Shown: positions 11,059 to 22,245 of the stretch, in pieces
Layout of the letters: each line of letters opens with the position of its first letter
Position numbering within the stretch: the first letter of the stretch is position 1
Assembly: GCF_901000735.1 (NCBI RefSeq)
Contig: NC_081543.1
Location: 8,787,921-8,851,920, forward strand
Direction of reading: 5' to 3'
DNA length: 64,000 bases
Source of the DNA: Corylus avellana
Lineage: Eukaryota > Streptophyta > Magnoliopsida > Fagales > Betulaceae
Translations under genes and position numbers: made by a program
Notes under the pieces: generated by a model
Database searches by the model: none
Told to the model about the DNA's origin: nothing
Seen by the model: the letters and a program-made list of their open reading frames with translations, nothing else

Positions 11059-12167
11059 ATATGTTGTATCCGTTGGATTGGGTTCGGTTATCTTTTGTTA
11101 ATTTAACCTAAAATCATTGGTTAGTATTTCATTTCCTGAATTGATTTTTTAGAGTAATTATATACGAGGTAATTCTTGAAATTCAAAAATAATGATTTAA
11201 CATTTTAAAATTGTAAAATAAGAGTTATCTTGAGAAATTTAGGAAATTTAAATCCAAAAATGTAAAAATACTTATTTTGTTATATTTGTTTGGAAAGTAG
11301 GAGTGTCTTGTGTTGAGTATAAGTGTGAGTCTAAAATAATTGAGTTTCACCTTAAAAATTTGTAAGAAGTTTATGAGTAGTTAATATAGTATTGTTGGAC
11401 CCAAACTCATGAGCATAAGCTTTTAAGTTGTATAATGTCTCGATATGCTATATTATCGGCTTACTAAAAAAATATATTAAGGCGTTTGGAATTGCAATTT
11501 CATAAAGTGCGATTTAAAATAGCGATTTTAAAATGTACGATTTGAAAACGTGATTTATAAAAATACAGCTAAATGTTTGGTAAGATCGCAATTTAGTTTT
11601 TAAAATTATGTTTTTTCAAAAAAATCATGTCATTACCTACAATTCAATTCACAATTTTTAAAAAAACTCAATCCCAAACAATCAGTTTTCTGTAATCATA
11701 TATATCATATATAAAAGTCGAGTTTTGACGTAGAGCATGCTTAGAATTGCGACACGTGTCTATGTTTTTAATATTTGAACCATTTTTTTTTTTTTACCTC
11801 CGGTCATTAATTAGCGTAATTAATTGTGTTGATTATATTTCAAGAGTTTTCCATACATAAATTATTCAATAAATTAAGTATTATTAATGTATGAATCAAA
11901 TAAGGAAACAAATAATATAAATGAAATTATAACCTTTTTTTTTCACACCAACAATATTTTGTTTAAATTTTAAATTTTTTTACTCATAATTTTTAATAAT
12001 TGAACTGTGCAAATAGTGAAAGGGTTTTTTCTTTTTCTATTTTTTTAAAGAATTAAGTGTACGATTTTTCCTTAATTAATTCCTTTTGACCTTTCTAAAT
12101 TATTCAATAAATTAAGTATTATTAATGTCCTAATCAAATAAGGAAACAAATAATATAAATAAAATTA
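11059..12167. other. AT-rich intergenic DNA with a direct repeat of about 70 bp
   Basis: No gene was seen. Positions about 11857-11927 and 12097-12167 share AAATTATTCAATAAATTAAG and the following ATTATTAATG...AAACAAATAATATAAAT, in direct orientation 240 bp apart. The second unit ends exactly where the Mutator element begins. Around 11480-11690 there are AT-rich sequences of MITE type without clear ends. Confidence 0.6.
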
Positions 12168-12950
12168 GGGAAATTGTATATAAAATCCTTAGGTAAACGC
12201 GCCTTTATTAAAAACTCCATGGGTTTTTTTTTTCGAAAATTTAGTCATTGGGTCACTCGAAACTACTAGAAACTCCATACCGTTAATTTTTGGTAACTGC
12301 CGTTATTTGAATTAAACGAACCGTTTCACTTAAGTCTACCTAAGTGGAATTTTTGTATCCTACGTGTTCACATTGGACACGTAGGATATAAAACTCACCG
12401 TTTTGGACCATCCAAAACGGTGAGTTTTATATAACTAGATGGCTTCTTTTTTGAAACCCTTCCATACGGACCATACGGATGCTACGAACCACCCGAGACA
12501 ACCAGCGGCAAGCCAGCGACGCAGCAGACGCCACCGACCCAGACCCCGCCGGCGACAGAACCACCGGAGACAGAACCCACCGGCGACAGAGGCCATCGGC
12601 GACAATACCCACCGTTTTGGACCACCAATTCCGGCGTCACTTTTCCGGCTACGTTTCTGTCGATTCACACTATTTTGAATCGGAAAAATCTGGTTTCGAC
12701 GAAGGTATTTTCCAAAATTTCTCTGTGGGTTTTGTTGATTGACTGAAATGGAAGCCTTTAATAGTTGTGTTGAGATATTTCTTGTTGTGTTGGAAGCTTT
12801 TGGTCGAAACCCCATCCCCAACCATTTTTTGTCCAACATCTGTCGAATATTCCACTTTTGAGCCAATATTATTGTTGATTGGCAGTGGGTGTGGTCCACC
12901 TTGGTTGTGGTCCTGGAAAGAGACTGTTTTTTTCGTGTGCACTGGCAAGT
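12168..12950 (+). repeat. Left terminal inverted repeat of the MULE
   Basis: Pairs with 21465-22245 in inverted orientation until the sequences diverge after CGTGTGCACTG. It includes two hairpins (12357-12431) and a GC-rich patch (12470-12640). Open frames inside both repeats encode matching peptides only because the repeats match; they are not independent genes. The inner part may serve as promoter and 5' leader for the GRF gene. Confidence 0.9.
12357..12431. promoter_or_regulatory. Paired hairpins in the left MULE terminal repeat
   Basis: ATCCTACGTGT (12357-12367) pairs with ACACGTAGGAT (12377-12387). A perfect 21 bp arm starting TATAAAACTCACCG (12387-12407) then pairs with 12411-12431 around the loop CCA. 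The right repeat has the same pair at 21982-22054, with one arm mismatch. Subterminal palindromes are possible transposase or host-factor sites; the function is inferred. Confidence 0.6.
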
Positions 12951-13562
12951 TGGTCAAGGGGGATTGTTTCATCTGTATAATTATTTATTTTATTTTGTTG
13001 CTTCTCTACTCAAATGGTGGATTGCCGAGGACATGAAAATAGGAATTCTTTGTGCATAGTTTACGCCAGTTTCATCATTCTACAATTGAGCAGTATTTTT
13101 TTTTTTTTTTTTTTTACCTAATAGTTCATGCCATACTTTTCTATGCATGTCTTTGTTTTTAGGTCCTCCAATATTGTTGCCACCTTTTTAGTTGATGAGA
13201 AGAAAGGTCAATTACTGAAAGAAATGTTAATCATATTAGTATTAACATTTGGAAGAAAAGTATTTTTCAATGGAGAAAAAAGTGGTATTATTGTTGCGAT
13301 ATGATAGATTGTGGTTGGTTGGGTTTTAATGACTTTGTAAATTTTTTTAGGGAAGTTTCATCATTCTACAATTGAGCAGTATTATATACGTGGTTGGATG
13401 CTATGGCTAATTTCTTCTTATTGCATGCTTGATTACACTGCATATTTGCATGTTTGTAAGGACATGAGAATAATCTTTTGGCAAGCTTGATTTTATTTTT
13501 CTTTTATGAGCTTGATTATTCTCTCACATGTCAGTTATATATTGTTAGGTTCATATTATAAG

Positions 13563-14172
13563 ATGAACAGGAGGAAGAAAGATTTCGGGATAGGAGACAA
13601 TGAAAGCGAATTCTACGATGGGAAGATGAAAAAGGTTTGTGAATTTTAATTAGTGAAATCCATCCATTAGGGAATTGTGATTACTTCTAATAATTGTGGG
13701 TTTCACCATAGAATGAGCAGTCAATGTCGTCGGCATCTATGACATCATCGGTGAAAGAAGATATGGAACCTGTGCAGTGTAGGTGCGGACTTACAAGCCC
13801 AATTATAACATCCACTACTATAAAAAATCCTGGGAGGCGATTCTATGGGTGTGCTATGTATGACCGTAAAAAGGTATTTGAATTTGGATAATTTGGTTTT
13901 ACGAAATAGTTATTACTTTGTGCTTGTTCGTAATTATCAGATTTTTTTTTGTGTAATTACAGAAAGCTGGCCAATGTCCTTTTTTCCAATGGTATGACAA
14001 AGAAACCTGTGCTCGCGGAAGGGAGGTCCTACCTGCGCTGTATAAACAAGTTCATTCCCTGAAATGTGAAGTGTCATTACTTAGGGGCAAACTAAAGATC
14101 CAAACATATTTGTTGGTTTTTTTGTTGGTGATTTGTGTACTGTTGATTTGTCTAAGGTTGATGGGGCATTGA
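13563..14172 (+). CDS. GRF zinc-finger protein with C-terminal membrane segment, MULE-borne
   Basis: Three exons (13563-13634, 13712-13873, 13963-14172) join in phase 0 with GT-AG introns and give 147 residues. The GRF-type zinc finger covers residues 47-88: C47-R-C49-G, RRFYGC71, C83-PFFQW. This is the signature of a domain that binds nucleic acid in several DNA repair and topoisomerase proteins. A charged helix with Leu spacing follows, then a hydrophobic stretch at 128-144 that should span a membrane. The start is the first ATG after a likely AG acceptor (13561-13562), so an upstream 5' UTR exon is possible. The gene lies inside the MULE and converges on the transposase. Its role is unknown; an accessory or anti-silencing function is only a guess. 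Confidence 0.75.
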
Positions 14173-14745
14173 GGCATGGGAATGAGGCAATTAGATTATT
14201 ATCAGTGAAATAGACTATCTGTTTTGTTGTTGTCAAGGATATTGTTTACTTACCTATGTTGTCCACGTGGATATATGGTTATGGCTTCTATGTAACAATT
14301 ATGTAAAAATCCTGCTTGTTCGTAATTATCAGGTTGTTTGTAATTATCAGGTCGGCTGATTACTTTTATGGAACAACTATTTCCATGCATTAGTTTTATT
14401 TGTATGCGGCAATTTATGATTATTTGTATGTTGCTCTTAAGTCTGAAATATTGAACCCTACAATATAATTTGCAGGCATAATTAATTTTATCCGTCCACT
14501 AATACAATCTGGAATTGGTAATTGTCATGACGAAATTTAAAAATGTAATTCAATAACTAACAGTACACGTTTAATGCATAATGAACAACATTGAAGCTAA
14601 CAAGCACATAAAGTCCCAAAATGAATACCCCAATTGTTTTTATATTACAAACATAAAACCAAAAAAACCCGACATATCACTTGATTATAAAATGGGTATG
14701 CGGGAAAAAGGCAAAATGAAGAGATCTGATAAGTGATAAATGTGA

Positions 14746-17700
14746 TCATTGCGTGGCACTACTTCCACGGCTTCTTAGTACACCTGTAGCCCTACGTGTA
14801 CTACCACGATGTGATGATTCCGTTGTTGCTTCCGCCTGTGGTTCATGTTGGGATCCAAAGGATGCGTTAACAAAAATAATAATTATTTGCAGATACCAAA
14901 AAAAAAAAAAAAGAAGAAAAACCGGAAATCAGTGTGAATATTACAAATTAAGCACAAGTATATGAGTTTTTTAAGTACAAAAAAAACCCCAGACTAATTT
15001 ACTAAATTACAACACCAATTTCAGCAAACTTTCAGATATTTGTGGGCAGCTATGGAATCATCGGGAAATAAGAGTTTTCTTAATAAAAAAAAAAACTTGA
15101 ATTTTACCTGTGACTGAGTAGCCCTACGTGTACGTATACTTGGTTGTGATGACCCGTGGGCTTCTGCCTCTGCCTGTGGTTCATGTTGGGATCCAAAAAA
15201 TGCGTGAAAAAAAAAGAATCATCGTGAAATAAGAGTTTTCTTAATCACAAAAAAACTTGGATTTTACCTGTGCCTGAGTAGCCCTACGTGTACGCACACT
15301 TGGCTGTGATGACTCGTGGGCTTCTGCCGCTGCCTGTGATTCATGTTGGGATCCAAAAAATGCGTTAAAAAAAAGGGGGGGGGGGGGCGCGGGGGAATCA
15401 TCGTGAAATAAGAGTTTTCTTAACCACAAAAAAACTTGGATTTTACCTGTGCCTGAGTAGCCCTACGTGTACGTACACTTTGTTGTGATGACCCGGGGAC
15501 TTCTGCCTCTGCCTGTGGTTCATGTTCGGATCCAAAAAATGTGTTAAAACAAAAAAAAAAAGCTCTTTGGAGCAACCTATATGTCTCAACGTATGGAAAA
15601 TAGCTCTTTGACATAGTATAAACATATTCTAGAAATGAAAAATCCGCCCACCAAAAAGGGTATCATACTATTATCACTATTTACAAAACTCAAAAATATT
15701 TTCTAATTCTAATAGCCAAAACAACCCTTTATTTCAAGTAATTTCTATTCCACATGTAGCTTCCATAGCTTCATCTATGTACCACAACAAACCAATATAA
15801 CCAAGCATTCTTAAGATACATCCTTCAACAACCAATAACAAGAATTATTTTTCATCTTCACAATCCAACTTGTAATAATTTATCCAATCAAGTAACAACA
15901 CTTCATCACTCACAAAACAATAAGAGATATCATGCCTTAATCAAGGGAAACATCCTCAAACCACCAAACAATTCAATCAAAACACCCATTTTCCATCGAA
16001 AACTCCACCAGAAATAACCCCAGAAATCCGTTACTTTAGCTTTTTCAGTTTCAGCCAATGTCCACAAATATCCAAGAAATCAACCCACAAATTTGTGTTC
16101 AACTCTCCCCAATCGGTATGGACCAAGAACTAAAACTTCATTTTAGCCAAAAAACAAAAATCGGAAACCAACCCAAAACTAAACCATAATCTGTTAAACA
16201 CAAATCAGAACATCAAAACAATCTCCATAAATTTCAGCATGAGAACATTCCACTAAATTTGGCCAAAACAACAACTAAATCAGTTCCATTGCCAAACCAA
16301 AAACTTACAAAAATCTACACAAAATTTCCAACACCCAATCAGAATCAGAGAGACAATCCAACAAGATCTACCTACAAAATTTAATAATTATTATATTACT
16401 TGTACAATAATAATTAAGTTAACAAATTTTGGAATATGAACCTTATGTTGTAAAATGTATTTGTTTTACCTGTGCTTGAGCAGCATCTTTTTTCGGCTTA
16501 TATTTCTTCGGTTTCCACCTCTTCCGGTCCGGGTTCAAAGGTAAATGACAACCTTTATAATTATGCCCTAAACCCCCACAATTTCCACATTTAACGATAT
16601 ATCCACTACGGGTTAGCTTGTAGGGGTTAGTCGGCTCATCTACAGCTTTTCGCCTACTAATCTTTGGTCGACCAGGAGCCCTTCTAATGATAGGTGGCTG
16701 GATTTCATCGCATGGATCATCAGCTGGCCATGTCTGCGGACCTTCCATGCCATAAACTCGAGCTGCATATCCTTGCATATACTTGTCCATCTTGTAATAA
16801 TCATCCAAATAATCCTCTGGTTTTTGTTTATGCATGTAAATTGCAGCACAAGCATGTGAGCAAGGGATCCCACTCACCTGCCATCTTCCACATGTGCATG
16901 TGCGATGATCTAACCGGACTAAACGCCGTGGCTCGTATATGTGCTCGATCTCAAACTCCAACTCATTCTGCCACCGACTAATACAATTCCTTGCATCGCT
17001 TTTTGACCTCTCCAATTTTTTCTGGATCTTTGGGCATATTGTGTAGTGCGTCGACCGGATTCCATTCCTTTTCTGCTGGAAGCGTGCCATTATTTGCAGA
17101 CGAATTTCTTCAAGCATAGTCAGTATAGGCTTAATCCTAGCTTCCTTAATCCACGCGTTAAAGCTCTCAGCCAAGTTGTTTAATAACATATCACTTTTGG
17201 TTTGGCAGTTGAAAGCATGTCTGGACCATGATGCTTTAGGTACACCACTAAGGTAATCGTGTGCACCTTTCTCCATTGACATTATATTCCGCATGTGATG
17301 GTCAAACGCATAAACATTGGAGGCACGTGCAGCCCCCCACAACTCATCCTTCATAGCTTTCCCTGTGTAGCCTTTCGCTTTGAGGTTCGCATGTAGGTGC
17401 CGAACACAAAAGCGATGCTCAGCGTGTGGCAACACAGCCTCAACCGCAATTCCAAGCCCCTACACACATAAATTTATGTTAAATTATATGTAATAACATA
17501 AAGGAATAAAATAATACAATAAGAACATAAATAGTATTTTACACCAAATACCTTCTGTCTGTCAGACATTATAGTCCAACCAAGTCCGCCATCTGGCCCG
17601 CATAAGTCCTCAAATAAAATGGCAATAAACCACTGCCATGAATCTCTTGTCTCTGCCTCGGCCACAGCAATTGCAATGGGGAACATATCGTCGTTGCCAT

Positions 17701-19803
17701 CCTTGCCTATGGCACACAACAATTGCCCCCCATAGTCCCCCTTCAGATGACAAGCATCTAAACAAATTATGGGCCGACACCCATGTATGAACCCCTTCTT
17801 GCATGCATCAAGACAAATATACATCCTCTGAAAGAATGCTCCATCTCTGTGTACAAAAGCACTACTACCAGGGTTGGTGCTGAGTATTGCCATTGCATAT
17901 CGCCGTGTGAGGCGATATTGCTTAGAGTGCCTACCAAAAAGTTGATGTAATGCCTCCTTCTTCGCTCTATAGCAACGATCAATAGGAACATCGACGTTAA
18001 GGTCTCTCTTCACCCTCTGTTTCAATGCATATGGTGTCCACGTGGGGTCATCCTTGAAGTCCCTCTTATAAGTACGAACAAGATACTCAACATCGCATCT
18101 GGAGTTTTCGTATTGATTACCACAAATATGAACCGGGTAGTACGTCTTAATTTGAAAACAAGTCCTGGTAGCATCAGTAGAGGCATGAATCCTCCATGAG
18201 CAATGCCCTAATTTACAGACTGCACTCACCCTACTCGTGTCATTGTGCTTGTAGTTGTAATCAAACCCTTTCTGCACAGCATGCGTCTTCAGTGCCATCT
18301 TGAATGAACCTGAATCTGCAAATTGATCCCCAAGCTCAAACGTCACTGGAATCTTCAAGTCATGCTTCAGATTGAACTGTCTATACCGCTTCCTTTTTTT
18401 TCCAACCTCGCCAGCGTCACTTTCTTGCAAACTTGCAAGACCATCACTTTCATCATCAGATTCCTCATCCCCCAAATCGGCTCCTTTCTCACCTATGTTA
18501 ATGTCAACTTTTTCCCACCATTTGGACGTCCCATCCTTCTCTTTTCTGACATCATCAGCATCATAGAAAAGGTCCTCATCCTCGCCATCAGTTGCTTCGA
18601 AGTCAGTCAACAGCTCCTTGATAACTTCATCAATATCCTCTTCCACTTTCTTCTTCCGTGGCCTACCACCACGTCCTTTTTTTTTTGTACCAGTTTCGGG
18701 CACGGTGTCTGCACCAACATTCGGATTGTCTTCCTCGTCCTGCAAAACCGGTTGAGCAACCCGTCTCCTTCTTCTTCTGCGTACTGAAAAAATATATACA
18801 AAAATTAAAATAAAAAACCAAAAACAAAAGAATCAACTAATTAAAAACCATAAATAATCATGACAACATAAAGTTAGTTGCTGGTGAATATTATTTCTAA
18901 AAAAATAAATAAAATAAGAATCCAACTCAATTTCAGTTTGTATGTACCTCCTCGGCTGGTGGTCGGTTCCCCGCTTGGTTTCTTGGATGGCGTAATAGAA
19001 CGGGCAGCCTTAGTTTTAACTCGTGGGCTTTTGAAATGTCTTGATTGAGAATTTCCACCTTCTCCACCTTGTCCTTGTACATCTCCATCTTGGCGTGCAG
19101 CATTAGGTATGTCCTCCATCCCTAAAAGAAACAATCAAATTTGTTGTTAGTCATTCGGGAAGGGAAGGCTAAGTGCTGTCATGATATATTATTTGAAAAA
19201 CAATTAAGTTAACAAATAAGAAATAAGTATACTACCTTCAGCCCTAGGTATTTCATCCACCCCGTCACCTTCTCCATCTCCGTCATGAAGGGGAGGACTA
19301 GGTATCTCACCCACCCCGCCACCACCTTCTGCATCTACATGATGACGGGGAGCCGTAGGTATCTCACCCACCCCACCACCACCTTCTCCATCTCCATCAT
19401 GCCGAGCAGTACTAGGTATCTCACCCACCCCGCCACCACCTTCTCCATGTTGTCTTTCAACAGCTTCAAGAAATAAATGCTCATCTACCATTATAGCACT
19501 GTCCACCATATGCTCAACATATAAATGAACATCTTGTGATCTGTACTCAGCCATAATATTTACAAAATCTACAACGTCTGCATCACTATTTAAAGATATC
19601 ACTTGATTATGTGGACTATCACCGACATTATACCAACATCTAAAGTCGCTCATGTATCCTAAGTCACGAACCAACTCTTTCACTTCCCACATACTAAAAT
19701 AGTCAACATCATAGCCTTTCACTTCATGGACGTCGCCACCAATGTATTTAAATGGGGTATGGGTCATTGTCCCACCGTGGTGCATGATTATATTGACAGC
19801 CAT
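14746..19803 (-). CDS. MULE transposase, eight exons, 1083 residues, apparently intact
   Basis: Exons in reading order: 19236-19803, 18948-19121, 17552-18783, 16470-17459, 15447-15512, 15268-15333, 15108-15173, 14746-14835. All phases close without a stop; TGA is at 14746-14748. Domains: a plant PB1-like N-terminus (residues about 1-110); a Gly/Glu/Asp-rich tandem repeat (about 125-230); basic RRRRRR and KKKGRGGRPRKKK tracts (249-295); a MuDR-type zinc region (about 400-475); and a DDE core with D590 (CLDACHLK), D655 (MSDRQK) and E756 (NNLAESFNAW). A SWIM zinc finger follows (C846, C848, C858, H860), then a CCHC knuckle (C949, C952, H957, C962). Three 66 bp exons then each encode a 22-residue SSQ.S.RTRRATQ.Q unit, and a divergent fourth copy ends the protein. 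It would cut and rejoin element ends in the nucleus. Confidence 0.9.
15108..15512 (-). repeat. Tandemly duplicated 66 bp transposase exons
   Basis: Three exons of exactly 66 bp (15447-15512, 15268-15333, 15108-15173) and their introns repeat with a spacing of 160-179 bp. Each exon begins GCAG after a CACAG acceptor and ends CACAG before GTAAAAT. All are phase 0, so each copy adds 22 residues. One intron holds a G tract (about 15375-15387). Confidence 0.9.
19236..19460 (-). repeat. Coding minisatellite of about 60 bp in transposase exon 1
   Basis: About four units with the consensus GGGGVGEIP followed by a variable tripeptide, then RHDGDGEG, lie at the end of exon 1. Exon 2 begins MEDIPNAARQDGDVQGQG, a further degenerate unit, so the repeat array continues across the intron. 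This low-complexity acidic/Gly linker joins the PB1-like domain to the basic region. Confidence 0.85.
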
Positions 19804-20033
19804 ATCTGTAAACATATAAAAAAGTGTAAGAAAAATATAAAAGAGTGTAAGAAAAAATGTTTGTCCATACAAGAAAACACAAAAACAATAATATCTATCT
19901 ATTGCATGAAATAGATTACGTGCATGTTTTGGACTCAAGATGCCCAACTTAAGCTGATTTTGGATGTTAGGTTGACATAGTTGACAACCATTCATTTGGG
20001 AAAAAAGGACAAAACATAATAGTAATAAGGGAA

Positions 20034-20117
20034 CTACTAGAAACTCCCTGGGTATTGTTTTTTCTGAAATTTAGTCCTTGGGTCACTCGGAACTACTAGA
20101 AAATCCTTACCGTTAAA
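20034..20117 (+). repeat. Internal fragment of the MULE terminal repeat
   Basis: Contains AACTACTAGAAACTCC and TTAGTCCTTGGGTCACTCGG, matching 12205-12290 of the left terminal repeat in the same orientation but diverged. It lies 230 bp upstream of the transposase start codon. It may be a remnant of a nested related element or a captured promoter piece. Confidence 0.65.
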
Positions 20118-21464
20118 ACATGCACGTAAAAGAAGCAGGTTTAAGTTACATTTGCTACTTAATAACTTTCCATAGGATCAATATTTTGCCAAAGTCACCA
20201 TTACATTATATTAATATACATGTCCATCATGCTTGCTAAATATTAAGAGAATGCGATATTTACATGATGTAAAAGAGCATTTACAATAGACTATTTAAAT
20301 AAAAGTTAAATTTGAGAAGAAAAATTTATTTTATCAAATTTAAAGAGCCACTTTTAAAATGAGACAAATTTCTTCCAAACTAATTGGGAGGAAATTTCAT
20401 TCAACCTATTCTAATAAGAGCATCTTCAAAAGAATAGTCAAATTCCTAATAATAATAAGATCTAACTATTATGAGTGCTTTTTCGTCTTCAGCAGAATAG
20501 GCAACTTAACTTTTTCTCATTTAGTGTCTAAGAGCATCTCCATCAATAATAGTCCGAATACCTACCGAAAAATTACAACTATCTACTTTAGCTACTACTT
20601 TTTCTCTATGATCTCTCCAACAAATTATCTATTTCTTTCACTACTTGCATTTAAATATTATTTCTCATTCTTATATCCTTGCATTTAAATGTTATATTCT
20701 TTTTTTTTTAAGTATACGTTGACATTGAAGTCATTAAATTATTCTTCCCAAATATTATATTGAAAAATATGGAATCAATTTCAAGTATTCAATTGCCATT
20801 GAAATCATGAAGTTATTCTCAAGCATTTAAAAATAAAAAATAAAAACGTGTAATCAATAGAGGACCATGTAAACTAGCAAATACAAAGCCATGAGTGTGA
20901 TCAACAATAAGTATCAGAAAAACAAAGCAACATAAAACAACCGACCAAAGCAAAAAAAAATGAAACTAAATGGAAATATCTAAAAAAAAAAAAGGAATAC
21001 AAGAGAAACAGGAATATCAATAAACAAAGGAACCCATTGATTTTTCGTCCATTGTTTATTATCTAGTGCGTGAAAACCTATTCACTGTTCACACTAGGTG
21101 AAAAATCTGCAACTTAGCTATTCGGTTGGAAACCAAAAATGACTCAAAATAGTCAAATAACCGCAACCATAATCACAACCATAACCGATATGCCGATTAG
21201 CGGTTAATTGTAAATGATACAACGTTAACCATAATCTAATCCATAAAGTTCTTTCACTTTTTCCATTGCAATTAGAGTAACCATTCAAAATTACTGAACT
21301 TCACCAAATGTTGAGAGAAAAATTGAGTGAGCTAAAGTTTTTTTTTCTGTTTTTTAACAGTATATTGAGCAAGTTGAGTTGTACATTAAATGGAAGGAAA
21401 TTAAGCCCCACATAAAAAAATTGATAGAATCCCTTCTGCCTAACACGACAAAATCAGTCCTTTC
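20118..21464. other. AT-rich DNA between transposase and right terminal repeat
   Basis: No gene was seen. It contains AAGAGCATCT motifs around 20415 and 20530, of a kind found at MITE ends, and a GCGGTTA-type fragment near 21200 that resembles the ends of the hAT element at 33530. Confidence 0.5.
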
Positions 21465-22245
21465 CAACTTACAGTGCACACGAAAAAAACAGTCTCTTTC
21501 CAGGACCACAACCAAGGTGGACCACACCCACTGCCAATCAACAATAATATTGGCTCAAAAGTGGAATATTCGACAGATGTTGGACAAAAAATGGTTGGGG
21601 ATGGGGTTTCGACCAAAAGCTTCCAACACAACAAGAAAATTCAAAACACAACTATTAAAGGCTTCCATTTCAGTCAATCAACAAAACCCACAGAGAAATT
21701 TCGGAAAATACCTTCGTCGAAACCGGATTTTTCCGATTCAAAATATTGTGAATCGACGGAAACCTAGCCGGAAAAGTGACGCCGGAATTGATGGTCCAAA
21801 CGGTGGGTACTGTCGCCGGTGGCCTCTGTCGCCGGTGGGTTCCGTCTCCGGTGGTTCTGTCGCCGGCGGAGTCTGGGTCGGTGGCGTCTGCTGCGTCGGT
21901 GGCTCGCCGCTGGTTCTATCGGGTGGGTTTCGTATGGTCCGTATGGTCCGAATGGGTTTCAAAAAATAACCCCTCAAGTTATATAAAACGCACCGTTTTG
22001 GATGGTCCAAAACGGTGAGTTTTATATCCTACGTGTCCAATGTGAACACGTAGGATACAAAAATTCCACGTAGGTGGACTTAAGTGAAACGGTTCGTTTC
22101 ATTCAAATAACGGCAGTTACCAAAAATTAACGGTATGGAGTTTCTAGTAGTTTCGAGTGACCCAAGGACTAAATTTTCGAAAAAAAAAACCCAGGGAGTT
22201 TTTAATAAAGGCGCGTTTACCTAAGGATTTTATATACAATTTCCC
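21465..22245 (-). repeat. Right terminal inverted repeat of the MULE
   Basis: Inverted match to 12168-12950, with a few substitutions and small indels. It carries the same two hairpins. Beyond 22245 the sequence switches directly to duplicated segment copy 2. Confidence 0.9.

Larger units (their letters stand above)
12168..22245. mobile_element. Autonomous-type Mutator-like element (MULE), 10.1 kb
   Basis: The left end GGGAAATTGTATATAAAATC is matched by the inverted right end GATTTTATATACAATTTCCC, within inverted repeats of about 780 bp. The interior carries a multi-exon MULE transposase on the minus strand and a GRF zinc-finger gene on the plus strand. The two converge, so each promoter would lie in or near a terminal repeat. 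All transposase phases close and the inverted repeats are highly alike, suggesting recent activity. No 8-10 bp target duplication is visible: the left flank reads ATAAAATTA and the right TTTTTATAA. The right end abuts duplicated segment copy 2 directly. Confidence 0.9.

Noticed and set aside
12435..12972. Open frames of up to 154 codons in both MULE ends
   Set aside because: The same peptides appear at 21379-21969 in inverted order because the terminal repeats match. No domain is present, and the frames run through the hairpin region.
18323..18787. 154-codon plus-strand frame
   Set aside because: Antisense shadow of the transposase exon 3.
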